From an uncultured Collinsella sp. (GTDB lineage: Bacteria; Actinomycetota; Coriobacteriia; Coriobacteriales; Coriobacteriaceae): DNA of 7,033 nt. The position numbers and the translations under genes were made by a program. Below, piece by piece: positions 1-6,505 of the stretch. Below the pieces are notes generated by a model. The model ran no database searches. It worked only from the letters and a program-made list of their open reading frames with translations, and was not told the origin of the DNA. The DNA lies in NCBI GenBank assembly GCA_900549275.1, contig URNU01000071.1, positions 1-7,033 on the forward strand, written 5' to 3'. Numbering within the stretch: position 1 is the first letter of the stretch; every line of letters starts with the position of its first letter.

Positions 1-924
1 GCGGCGGGTATTGGGTATTCGCCCTGCACGGAATCGGCGGCGCTTGCGGCTTCGACCTATGGCGTGGGCGAGCTCATACTTCGCGCGGTCCGTGCGGGGG
101 CAAAGACTATCTATATTGGTCTGGGCGGCAGTGCCACCAACGACGGTGGCGCCGGCATGCTGCAGGCGCTGGGTGCCCACCTTGTTGATGAGTGTGGCTG
201 CAATATCGCCTCCGGTCTCGCGGGCCTTGAACACGTGACGAGTATCGATTTGGCACCGGCGCTTGGGGCGCTGAATGGCGTGCGTATCATCGTGCTTTCC
301 GATGTCGAGAATCCGCTCGTGGGGTGTCGAGGCGCACTGGCGGTGTTCGGTGGGCAGAAGGGTCTGCCGACGGGTGATGCCGAGGTGCTGCGCAGGTACG
401 ACAGCTGGATGGTCGGCTACGGCCGCCTGCTTGATGCGGCGATTTTCGAGGCGCGAGCCCAGGGGCTGCTGCGTGCGCCCGAGGGTGCACGGACATTTGG
501 CTCGGTGCTCGGTGTGCCAGGTGCCGGCGCCGCCGGCGGCCTGGGCGCTGCGTTGCTAGCGCTCGGTGCGGAGCTACGCTCGGGCGTGGAGACGGTGCTT
601 GATCTGATTGGGTTTGACGAGTGCGTGCGCGATGTCGACTTGGTCATAACGGGCGAGGGCAATATGGACGAGCAATCCGCCGCCGGTAAGGCACCGGTGG
701 GCGTGGCCCGTCGTGCGAAGCGATATGGCAAGCCGGTGGTCGCCGTCGTGGGCGGGCGTGCGGACAACCTGGATGCGGTGTATGGGCAGGGTATCGACTT
801 GGTGCTGCCGATTTGTCGTAAGCCAATGCCCCTCAACCAAGCGCTCGACCCCCAGGAAGCTACAACCAACCTCATCTGCGCCGGCGAGGCAGCCACCCAA
901 GCCTACGACCTCGCTCGCCTCTAA
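1..924 (+). CDS. Glycerate kinase, 5'-truncated by window edge
   Basis: ATP-dependent cytoplasmic kinase that phosphorylates D-glycerate, feeding it into lower glycolysis (GarK/GlxK-type glycerate kinase family, Gly_kinase). The reading frame is open from base 1, and the residues before the first in-frame GTG/ATG (SAALAASTYGVGELI) already match the family, so the true start lies upstream. The 307 residues seen, against a usual 375-385, mean about 70-75 N-terminal residues are missing. Visible family blocks are the glycine-rich GGSATNDGGAGM (124-159), DVENPL followed by FGGQKG (301-360; most relatives have FGPQKG), and the C-terminal ITGEGNMDEQSAAGKAP block (646 onward) followed by GVARRAKRYGKPVVAVVGG. 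The stop is TAA at 922-924. No intrinsic terminator with a T-run follows; a long inverted repeat begins 17 bases later. The family call is secure. Whether the product is 2- or 3-phosphoglycerate cannot be read from the sequence. Confidence 0.93.
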   Translation, partial: AAGIGYSPCTESAALAASTYGVGELILRAVRAGAKTIYIGLGGSATNDGGAGMLQALGAHLVDECGCNIASGLAGLEHVTSIDLAPALGALNGVRIIVLSDVENPLVGCRGALAVFGGQKGLPTGDAEVLRRYDSWMVGYGRLLDAAIFEARAQGLLRAPEGARTFGSVLGVPGAGAAGGLGAALLALGAELRSGVETVLDLIGFDECVRDVDLVITGEGNMDEQSAAGKAPVGVARRAKRYGKPVVAVVGGRADNLDAVYGQGIDLVLPICRKPMPLNQALDPQEATTNLICAGEAATQAYDLARL

Positions 925-940
925 AACCCATCCCCTCGAT

Positions 941-1009
941 AAGTTGCGGTGAAATACGGAGTGTTTTTGCCTTTAAGGCGCCAATTCAGTCCGTATTCCA
1001 CCGCAACTT
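941..1009. repeat. Inverted repeat with 20-bp arms (19/20 match)
   Basis: The left arm at 941-960 (AAGTTGCGGTGAAATACGGA) and the right arm at 990-1009 are reverse complements except for one A-C mismatch. The loop is 29 bases. It begins 17 bases after the glycerate kinase stop, so the transcript would carry a long hairpin at its 3' end. No T-run follows on either strand, so it is not a standard intrinsic terminator. It may stabilise or process mRNA, or be a dispersed palindromic repeat; which of these it is cannot be decided from one copy. Confidence 0.75.
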
Positions 1010-1238
1010 CGTGAATGGCCATCCGAGGCTGGTCGCCATGGGTCTCGAGTCGGACCGTTTGCCGCGAAACGTGGCCATTTACTACGTTTAACCGGGCACC
1101 CTCGACCATCCCGGAATTTGGGAAATTAAAACCGCAGGTAGAAAGCTTGCCGATTTTCGAAAAAGCACGCTATGGTTGACCTCTGCGGCCAAAACGTAGT
1201 AGATAGGCCCTTTTCGTGGCACAGCACCAGATCAGTCT
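1010..1238. other. Noncoding spacer with AT-richer core and 10-bp inverted repeat
   Basis: No convincing gene lies here. The stretch from about 1075 to 1220 is visibly richer in A and T than the flanking genes. A perfect 10-bp inverted repeat (TACTACGTTT at 1080-1089 and its complement at 1192-1201) brackets 102 bases. A weak promoter-like pair can be drawn inside (TTGCCG at 1147-1152, TATGGT at 1171-1176, 18-base spacer) but nothing downstream clearly needs it. The 62-codon minus-strand frame through 921-1109 lacks a Shine-Dalgarno sequence and runs through the 941-1009 hairpin, so I do not call it a gene. Confidence 0.4.
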
Positions 1239-1322
1239 ATTTGGGACGGGGCTTTCTTGATTTCTTTCGCCACCCTGATGCCCCGCCAGTCAAAAAGTAG
1301 TCAAAAAAGCCTCGTCCCAAAT
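1239..1322. repeat. Inverted repeat with 22-bp arms
   Basis: The left arm at 1239-1260 (ATTTGGGACGGGGCTTTC, then TTGA) pairs with the right arm at 1301-1322. Twenty perfect pairs form, with one G-U wobble and one C-A mismatch, around a 40-base loop. The outer 10 bp are perfect. Neither strand carries a T-run just beyond the arms, so this is not an obvious terminator. It ends only 8 bases before the -35 box of the SRP RNA promoter. The sequence is unrelated to the repeat at 941-1009. It may be a dispersed repeat, an RNA hairpin or a regulatory dyad. Confidence 0.7.
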
Positions 1323-1330
1323 TAGCCACC

Positions 1331-1359
1331 TTGCCCCATCGGGCGGGAGCGGGTAAGAT
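1331..1359 (+). promoter_or_regulatory. Putative promoter of the SRP RNA gene
   Basis: TTGCCC at 1331-1336 is a fair -35 box (4 of 6). TAAGAT at 1354-1359 is a fair -10 box (4 of 6). They are separated by exactly 17 bases. Transcription would begin near 1366, about 10 bases before the base-paired 5' end of the SRP RNA, which is where a promoter for this stable RNA is expected. Confidence 0.6.
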
Positions 1360-1375
1360 ATATCGAGCGCCTAGC

Positions 1376-1489
1376 GCGTTCGATGGGTTCGGATGACGAC
1401 ATGTTCCGAATCTGGTCAGGTCCGGAAGGAAGCAGCCATAAGGAGCCTCTGTCGGGCATCCGAATCCATCGAGCGCACGGGCGTTTTTT
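1376..1489 (+). ncRNA. ffs: Signal recognition particle RNA, small bacterial (4.5S) type
   Basis: RNA scaffold of the signal recognition particle. It binds Ffh and helps target ribosomes making membrane proteins to the SecYEG translocon through FtsY. The diagnostic helix-8 core is present: GGTCAGGTCCGGAAGGAAGC at 1414-1433 with its GGAA tetraloop at 1424-1427, followed by AGCC. The two ends form a long stem: 1376-1395 pairs with 1457-1476 throughout, with only G-U wobbles as irregularities. A second stem pairs CGACA at 1397-1401 with TGTCG at 1450-1454. The folded part is about 101 nucleotides, typical of the short Alu-less form. A run of six T at 1484-1489, seven bases after the terminal stem, is the likely termination point. 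Frames running through this region on either strand are artefacts. Confidence 0.95.
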
Positions 1490-1825
1490 GGTGCCGCGAC
1501 ATGGCCCGGCCGGCGGCGAGGTATTTGGTGTCTCGCTGGTCCTCGGCTTCGCCTGCGGGATCGCTCGACTACCAAACAGCCCGCCGGCACCGGGACCACT
1601 TCGTCCAAAAATCACCCGTAAAGGCGCGTTAATCTGAACAATTCAATCCCTTGTCTAGTGCTGCTCATTGGCTTTGCCAAAACATGTTCGGGCGCTTTGT
1701 CTCTGTGCCTAGTTTCCTGATTGTTTCGGGGGCTTGTTCTGTAACGAGTTGCTTACGCATCTCCAGGGCTCTCCGTACTATCATGAATCAGATTGAAGAG
1801 AGATGATGATAGGGAGCGCCTATAC
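1490..1825. other. Noncoding region between SRP RNA and ABC operon
   Basis: No supportable gene is present in these 336 bases. The left part (1490-1600) is GC-rich with partial self-complementarity: GGTGCC 1490-1495 with GGCACC 1586-1591, TTTGGT 1524-1529 with ACCAAA 1571-1576, and GCCGGCGG 1509-1516 with CCGCCGGC 1581-1588. Some of these pairings exclude each other. The right part (1620-1800) is richer in A and T and should hold the exporter promoter. The best -10 candidate is TACTAT at 1776-1781, but no good -35 sits at normal spacing. A small dyad TTGGC-TTT-GCCAA lies at 1668-1680. I recognise no riboswitch. Confidence 0.4.
1811..1816 (+). promoter_or_regulatory. Ribosome binding site deciding the start of the first ABC gene
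   Basis: AGGGAG lies 9 bases before the ATG at 1826. The in-frame TTG at 1793 would lengthen the protein by 11 residues but has no Shine-Dalgarno sequence in front of it. The extra residues (KRDDDRERLY) are encoded by the leader and this ribosome site itself. This favours ATG 1826. Confidence 0.65.
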
Positions 1826-3679
1826 ATGATTGAGCTGCTCAGGCGTTTTGGTGGTAAGTTTCGCTGGTATATGGTGATTGGCCCCGCGTGCAAGCTGGTC
1901 GAAGTGATTTTTGACCTGCTGACGCCGCTGGTGATTGCCCAGATGATCGATAAGGGCATTGGCTCGCACGACGTGAGCGCCGTTATCCACTACGGCATGG
2001 TACTTGCCGCTATGGCCGTGATTGGCATCTCGTTTACGCTCGTCTGCCAAAAGATGGCGGCGCTCACCTCGCAGGGCATGGGCACCGACATTCGCGGCGC
2101 GCTCTACGAGCACATCAACAAACTGAGCTACGCCGAGCTCGACCGCTTTGGCACGCCGTCGCTCATCACCCGCATCACCAACGACGTCAACCAGGTGCAG
2201 CTTGCCGTGGCGCTGGGCGTGCGCATGCTCATCCGCTGGCCTTTCCTGGCGGTGGGCTCCATGGTCGCGGCCCTTGCCATCGACCTTAAGCTCGGCATGA
2301 TCTTTTTGATTTGCACGCCCGCCATCGGCCTGGTGTTTTGGTTTGTCATGACGCGCTGCATCCCGTACTACAAGCAGCTGCAGGCAAAGCTCGACCGCAT
2401 CGCGCTTATTTGCCGCGAGGGACTTTCGGGTGCCCGCGTGGTCCGGGCGTTTGTGCGTGAAGATCACGAGCGCGAGCGCTTTGCCCAGGCCGCCGATGAC
2501 CAGGCGCGTGTCGCAATCGCGGTGGGCAAGCTCTCGTCGGTCCTTAACCCCGTTACGTTTTTGGTGATGAACCTGGGCGTGTGCGCCATTCTGTGGGTGG
2601 GCGGCATCCAGGTCAACGTGGGCGAGCTTTCGCAGGGCCAGGTCATGGCGTTTGTGAACTACATGACGCAGACCCTCACCTCCATCGTCTACGTCGCCAA
2701 CCTGGTCGTGGTCTTAACCAAGGCGAGTGCGAGCGCGTCGCGTATCAACGAGGTGCTCAACTGCGAGCCGAGCATCACCGACGAGGGCAACCAGCTGGTT
2801 GCGCTACCCGAGCCGAGCGCGATGCGCAACGCTGTTCCGGTCCCCGCGCTGAGCTTAAGCCATGCGAGCTTCTCGTTTGGCGCGGGCGCGGCAAATGCCG
2901 TGAGCGATGTGACCCTGAAGCTGCCGCTGGGCAAAACGCTCGGCATTATCGGCGGCACGGGCAGCGGCAAGTCCACGCTCGTCTCGCTTATCCCGCGCCT
3001 GTACGATGCAGGCACCGGCAGCGTGAGCGTGATGGGCGCCGACGTGCGCGCTTGGCCACTCGATCAACTGCGCCACGTGGTCGCGACCGTCCCGCAGCGC
3101 GCGTCGCTGGTGAGCGGCACTATTCGTAGCAACCTGACCTGGCGCGACGAGGCAGCAACCGACGAGGAGCTCTGGGCGGCGCTCGATATGGCACAGGCAA
3201 GCGAGTTCGTACACAACAAGCCACAGGGCTTAGATGCCCCGGTCGAGGCGGGCGGCAAGAACTTTAGCGGTGGCCAGCGCCAGCGCCTGACTATCGCGCG
3301 CGCCCTGGTGGGCTCTCCGCAGGTCCTAATCATGGACGACTCCGCCTCGGCGCTCGACTTTAAGACCGATGCAGCGCTTCGCCATGCCATTCGCGAACGA
3401 AGCATGCGCGGTGCCGCCGAGGGCGGGCTGCCGCTGACCACGGTGATTGTGAGCCAGCGCGTCTCGACCGTGCGCGACGCCGATATGATCTGCGTTCTCG
3501 ACCACGGCTCGGTCGCGGGCCTGGGCACGCATGACGAGCTGTATGCGACCTGCCAGCTCTATCGCGAGATTTGCCAGTCGCAGCTGCGCCGTGAGGAGCT
3601 CGAGGGCCAGCAGGGGAGTGCGGCGCCCGCCCCCGCTCCGGCCGCCCCCGCATCCGTCTGCGCAAAGGAGGGTTGCTAG
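1826..3679 (+). CDS. ABC exporter half-transporter, degenerate-site subunit (heterodimeric MDR type)
   Basis: Membrane-spanning ATP-driven exporter subunit of 617 residues, with a fused transmembrane domain and nucleotide-binding domain (ABCB/MDR-like). About six membrane segments fall roughly at residues 15-40, 55-75, 130-150, 153-175, 245-265 and 275-300; the coupling-helix region reads LDRFGTPSLITRITNDVNQV. In the ATPase domain: A-loop position Phe351, Walker A GGTGSGKST (376-384), Q-loop Gln424, signature FSGGQ (480-484) and Walker B VLIMDD (D504, D505). The catalytic Glu is replaced by Asp505 and the switch His by Gln544 (VSQRVST). These are the changes known in the degenerate subunit of heterodimeric exporters (TM287, BmrC, LmrC class), so it should work with the next gene's product, not alone. 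It ends in a Pro/Ala-rich tail (PAPAPAAPA) and a terminal Cys. The substrate is unknown; drug, lipid or peptide are all possible. Confidence 0.93.
   Translation: MIELLRRFGGKFRWYMVIGPACKLVEVIFDLLTPLVIAQMIDKGIGSHDVSAVIHYGMVLAAMAVIGISFTLVCQKMAALTSQGMGTDIRGALYEHINKLSYAELDRFGTPSLITRITNDVNQVQLAVALGVRMLIRWPFLAVGSMVAALAIDLKLGMIFLICTPAIGLVFWFVMTRCIPYYKQLQAKLDRIALICREGLSGARVVRAFVREDHERERFAQAADDQARVAIAVGKLSSVLNPVTFLVMNLGVCAILWVGGIQVNVGELSQGQVMAFVNYMTQTLTSIVYVANLVVVLTKASASASRINEVLNCEPSITDEGNQLVALPEPSAMRNAVPVPALSLSHASFSFGAGAANAVSDVTLKLPLGKTLGIIGGTGSGKSTLVSLIPRLYDAGTGSVSVMGADVRAWPLDQLRHVVATVPQRASLVSGTIRSNLTWRDEAATDEELWAALDMAQASEFVHNKPQGLDAPVEAGGKNFSGGQRQRLTIARALVGSPQVLIMDDSASALDFKTDAALRHAIRERSMRGAAEGGLPLTTVIVSQRVSTVRDADMICVLDHGSVAGLGTHDELYATCQLYREICQSQLRREELEGQQGSAAPAPAPAAPASVCAKEGC
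3664..3672 (+). promoter_or_regulatory. Strong ribosome binding site inside the end of the first ABC gene
   Basis: AAAGGAGGG is a near-perfect Shine-Dalgarno sequence. It is encoded within the last codons of the upstream gene, and its AGGAGG core (3666-3671) sits 8 bases before the ATG at 3680. The upstream TAG (3677-3679) directly abuts that ATG, so the two subunits are probably translationally coupled. Confidence 0.8.
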
Positions 3680-5539
3680 ATGAACCCGTATACTTCTTCC
3701 GGTTCGGTCGCCACGATGACGGCCAACGTGTCCGGCAACGATAACCTTAACGACCTGGGCGACGGTCCGCGCCAGCCCGGCGACCCCGAGCGCTATCCCG
3801 TGGGTGCGGTGACCCGCCGCCTGCTGGGCTATGTTCGCCCGCACCGCGCCTCGTTTACGGCGTCGTTTGTGAGCGCCGCCATCTCGGTGATCTTGCAACT
3901 CTATACGCCCATCCTCATCGGCGAGGGCATCGACCTCATCATCGCCGCCGGGCAGGTGGACTTCGATGCGCTGCTGCCGCTCGTTACCAAACTCGCGCTC
4001 GTCGTGGTGGGAGCAGCGGCCTTCCAGTGGCTGCAAGGCTACTGCGTCAACCGTCTGTCCTACGAGACGGTGCGCGACATGCGCGTGGAGGCGAGCGACA
4101 AGCTCAGCCGCATGCCGCTCAGCTTTATCGACGGCCATGCCCACGGCGACCTTATGAGCCGCGTGGTCAACGACGTCGATCAGGTGGGTGACGGCCTGCT
4201 GCAGGGCTTTACACAGCTCTTTACCGGCGTCATCACCATCGTGGGCACGCTCGCGTTTATGCTCTCCATTAACCTGGCCATGACGCTCGTGGTGGTGCTC
4301 GTCACGCCGCTTTCCATTTTTGCAGCCGGTGCTATTGCCAAGCTCTCCAACAAAAGCTTTACGGCACAGCAGCGTATTCAAGGGCAGCTCGGTGGTCATA
4401 TTGAGGAGTACGTAGGCGAGCAGAAGCTTGTTGACGCTTTTGCCTATGGTCCCAACGCCCAACAGCGCTTCGATGTCCTCAACGCCGAGCTCTATACGGC
4501 AGGCGAGCGCGCGCAGTTTATGGGCTCGCTTTCCAATCCCGGTACGCGCTTTATCAATAACATCATCTATGCCGTGGTCGCTGTGATCGGCTGCGTGGGC
4601 GTGATCACGGGCGTGCCCGCGGCGCTTACGGTGGGCGGCGTGCAGATCTTCCTGTCCTATGCCAACCAGTACACCAAGCCGTTCAACGAGGTCACCAACG
4701 TCATTACGCAGATCCAGACGGCGTATGCCTCGGCACGTCGTATGTTTGCACTGCTCGATGCCCGCGAGCAGGAGCCCGATGCGCCAGATGCCGTGGAGCT
4801 TGCCGCCCCGCGGGGCGAGGTGACCTTTGAACACGTGGACTTTAGCTACGTTCCCGACCGCAAGCTGCTGCAGGACATCTGCATCGAGGCTAAGCCCGGC
4901 ATGCGCTTTGCCCTGGTCGGCCCCACGGGCTGCGGCAAGACGACGCTCATCAACCTACTGCTGCGCTTTTACGATATCGATGCCGGCCGCATCGCGGTCG
5001 ATGGCAAGGCTTCGCGCGACTACACGCGCGCAAGCCTGCGCCGTGCCTTTGGCATGGTGCTGCAGGATACGTGGCTGTTCGAGGGCACCGTGGCCGAAAA
5101 CATCGCTTACGGTCGCCCCGATGCTACGCGTGAGCAGATTGTCGAGGCCGCCAAGCGCGCTCATGCGCATAAGTTTATCGTGCAGCTGCCAGGCGGCTAC
5201 GATACGGTGATCGGCGAGGACGGCGGCACGTTTAGCCAGGGCCAAAAGCAGCTGCTGTGCATCGCGCGCGTTATGCTCACCGATCCGGCTATCTTGCTGC
5301 TGGACGAGGCGACTTCGAGTATCGATACGCGCACCGAGCTGCAGGTGCAGGCGGCATTCGACGAGCTTATGGCCGGCCGCACAAGCTTTGTGGTGGCGCA
5401 CCGTCTGTCGACGATCCGCAATGCCGACTGCATTCTGGTCATGCGCGACGGCCAGATTATCGAGCGCGGCACGCACGACGAGCTGCTGGCGGCAGACGGC
5501 TTCTATGCCGAGCTCTACCGCAGCCAGTTCGCCCAGTGA
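3680..5539 (+). CDS. ABC exporter half-transporter, canonical-site subunit (heterodimeric MDR type)
   Basis: Second half-transporter of the exporter, 619 residues, in the cytoplasmic membrane. A polar N-terminal extension of about 45 residues, rich in Ser, Asn, Gly and Pro, precedes the first membrane segment. The membrane domain has about six segments, with the coupling region LSFIDGHAHGDLMSRVVNDV. ATPase motifs: A-loop Tyr390, Walker A GPTGCGKTT (414-422), Q-loop Gln462, Walker B AILLLDE with D542 and catalytic Glu543, and switch His574 (VAHRLST). All of these are canonical, but the signature at 518-522 is FSQGQ instead of LSGGQ. In the head-to-tail dimer this odd signature faces the partner's degenerate Walker motifs, while this subunit's intact core faces the partner's FSGGQ; the two genes therefore fit each other exactly. 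The ATG directly follows the first gene's stop. No clear terminator follows the TGA. Confidence 0.93.
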   Translation: MNPYTSSGSVATMTANVSGNDNLNDLGDGPRQPGDPERYPVGAVTRRLLGYVRPHRASFTASFVSAAISVILQLYTPILIGEGIDLIIAAGQVDFDALLPLVTKLALVVVGAAAFQWLQGYCVNRLSYETVRDMRVEASDKLSRMPLSFIDGHAHGDLMSRVVNDVDQVGDGLLQGFTQLFTGVITIVGTLAFMLSINLAMTLVVVLVTPLSIFAAGAIAKLSNKSFTAQQRIQGQLGGHIEEYVGEQKLVDAFAYGPNAQQRFDVLNAELYTAGERAQFMGSLSNPGTRFINNIIYAVVAVIGCVGVITGVPAALTVGGVQIFLSYANQYTKPFNEVTNVITQIQTAYASARRMFALLDAREQEPDAPDAVELAAPRGEVTFEHVDFSYVPDRKLLQDICIEAKPGMRFALVGPTGCGKTTLINLLLRFYDIDAGRIAVDGKASRDYTRASLRRAFGMVLQDTWLFEGTVAENIAYGRPDATREQIVEAAKRAHAHKFIVQLPGGYDTVIGEDGGTFSQGQKQLLCIARVMLTDPAILLLDEATSSIDTRTELQVQAAFDELMAGRTSFVVAHRLSTIRNADCILVMRDGQIIERGTHDELLAADGFYAELYRSQFAQ

Positions 5540-5567
5540 GGAAGCCCGTGGGGCAAATTAATCAATC

Positions 5568-5591
5568 GACAGACGGTGGTTTACATCTGTC
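5568..5591. promoter_or_regulatory. Dyad overlapping the -35 box of the flavodoxin promoter (candidate operator)
   Basis: GACAGA at 5568-5573 and TCTGTC at 5586-5591 are perfect 6-bp inverted half-sites separated by 12 bases, 18 bases centre to centre. The proposed -35 box (5580-5585) lies inside the dyad, a common position for a repressor site. The binding protein is unknown. The arms are short enough that chance is possible. Confidence 0.4.
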
Positions 5592-5607
5592 ACGTAAGTA
5601 CTAAGAT
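5580..5607 (+). promoter_or_regulatory. Putative promoter of the flavodoxin-family gene
   Basis: TTTACA at 5580-5585 matches the -35 consensus at 5 of 6 positions. TAAGAT at 5602-5607 matches the -10 at 4 of 6 and is identical to the -10 proposed for the SRP RNA gene. The spacer is 16 bases. Transcription would start near 5614, leaving a leader of about 50 bases. A second small dyad, CTAAT-N7-ATTAG (5614-5630), lies at the expected start point. Confidence 0.5.
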
Positions 5608-5666
5608 ATTCATCTAATAAATTGCATTAGTGGCTTTAGTTTTGGGGGAAACGAGGCAACGTGACT

Positions 5667-6218
5667 ATGACGTGCTCTTTGGTGGTTAACAGCAAGAGCG
5701 GTAATACCAGGATGGTTTCGGGCGCGATCAAGCGCGCTCTGCGGGCTGCAGGTGTTGAGTTTGTCCATGCCGCGGCGTTGAGCGACGATGCGGATGCAGA
5801 TCAGGTTGCGCTCGAGGCGCAGGGCGCCTGCGCGGCCGACACGGTGCTCGTCGGTTTTTGGTGCGACAAGGGCGCGTGCGCGCCTTCGGTCGCGGCGTTG
5901 CTCTCCGCCTTGCACGGCAAGCGCGTCTTCCTGTTTGGCACCTGCGGTTTTGGCGCCGACCAGAGCTATTACCAGCAGATTATTGATCGCGTAACTTCTA
6001 ATTTGGCTGGGGATGCCGAGCTGGCGGGCTGGGCGATGTGCCAGGGCAAGATGGGCCCCGCGGTTAAGCAGCGCTACGAGGCCATGCTCGAGCAAGATCC
6101 CGACAACACCCGATTTAAGATGCTGCTCGACAACTGGGTTGCCGCAAAGGACCATCCCACCAAGGAGGACCTGGACAACATGGCTGCAGCCGCCAAGAAG
6201 GCCGTGCTGGGCGAGTAG
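5667..6218 (+). CDS. Flavodoxin-family protein, BilS-like (Flavodoxin_3 type)
   Basis: Predicted soluble FMN-binding flavodoxin-fold protein of 183 residues, likely an electron carrier or a partner of a reductase. The N-terminus has the phosphate-binding loop VVNSKSGNTR (residues 6-15), as in flavodoxins (T/S-x-S/T-G-N-T). Later blocks, GFWCDKG (63-69), LFGTCGFGAD (from 89), MCQGK (124-128) and a C-terminal HPTKEDLDN helix, resemble the Flavodoxin_3 family that includes BilS, found beside bilirubin reductase BilR in gut bacteria. No BilR-like gene is in this window, so the name is a family likeness, not a proven role. Six cysteines are present, more than is usual for a flavodoxin. ATG 5667 is preferred, with GAGG 10 bases upstream; GTG 5661 would add two residues but leaves only 4 bases to the same GAGG. 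The gene seems to have its own promoter and a strong terminator, so it is probably monocistronic. Confidence 0.82.
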   Translation: MTCSLVVNSKSGNTRMVSGAIKRALRAAGVEFVHAAALSDDADADQVALEAQGACAADTVLVGFWCDKGACAPSVAALLSALHGKRVFLFGTCGFGADQSYYQQIIDRVTSNLAGDAELAGWAMCQGKMGPAVKQRYEAMLEQDPDNTRFKMLLDNWVAAKDHPTKEDLDNMAAAAKKAVLGE

Positions 6219-6260
6219 CCTTGCCGTTCGCGGTCCTTCGCGCAAAACAATACAAATGTG

Positions 6261-6288
6261 AAAGCCTCGAAATTCTCGAGGCTTTTTT
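6261..6288 (+). terminator. Intrinsic terminator after the flavodoxin gene
   Basis: A perfect 10-bp stem, AAAGCCTCGA (6261-6270) with TCGAGGCTTT (6276-6285), has a 5-base loop and ends in six T (6283-6288). It lies 42 bases past the TAG stop. The A's on the left arm could give weak activity for transcripts from the other side. Confidence 0.9.
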
Positions 6289-6424
6289 CTTGACACTCGC
6301 GGGCGCAACCGTGGCAAGCGTTTGGGACGACATTTTCCATCACCCCGATGACGAGACCGTCCTGGACGACACGCTCGCATGCGTTCGCTGGATGTATTCA
6401 GGGCGGGACGGGCTTTCCGGATGC

Positions 6425-6449
6425 AAAAAAGACCACATGACGTGGCCTT
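6425..6449 (-). terminator. Intrinsic terminator on the minus strand
   Basis: Read on the minus strand, AAGGCCAC, loop GTCAT and GTGGTCTT form an 8-bp stem with one G-U wobble, running directly into six T (6430 down to 6425). The plus strand has no T-run after the stem, so it is directional. It is placed to end transcripts of the minus-strand gene that stops at 6656, about 200 bases upstream on that strand. Confidence 0.8.
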
Positions 6450-6505
6450 CAACTTATATATGTTGCGGTTACCACCCCATGACAGGCCGCGCTCCAACAA
6501 CAAGG

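Noticed and set aside
921..1109. 62-codon minus-strand frame starting at ATG 1109
   Set aside because: No Shine-Dalgarno sequence, it overlaps the end of the glycerate kinase gene, and much of it is the 941-1009 inverted repeat. It is probably a repeat read as protein.
1237..1637. Several frames of 79-123 codons on both strands across the SRP RNA
   Set aside because: They run through the SRP RNA, which has clear structure. Their products are Arg/Pro-rich low-complexity translations typical of antisense or wrong-frame reading.
1776..1781. TACTAT as the -10 box of the exporter promoter
   Set aside because: No acceptable -35 lies 16-18 bases upstream, so it is mentioned only within the spacer entry.
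1793..1825. TTG start adding 11 residues to the first ABC gene
   Set aside because: No ribosome site precedes it, while ATG 1826 has AGGGAG at good spacing.
3326..4834. 502-codon minus-strand frame opposite the ABC genes
   Set aside because: A shadow of high-GC coding: rich in His, Arg and Ala with no recognisable domain, whereas the plus-strand frames carry complete ABC motifs.
5610..6503. 297-codon minus-strand frame opposite the flavodoxin gene
   Set aside because: It crosses both terminators and is antisense to a recognisable flavodoxin. No domain is visible in its translation.
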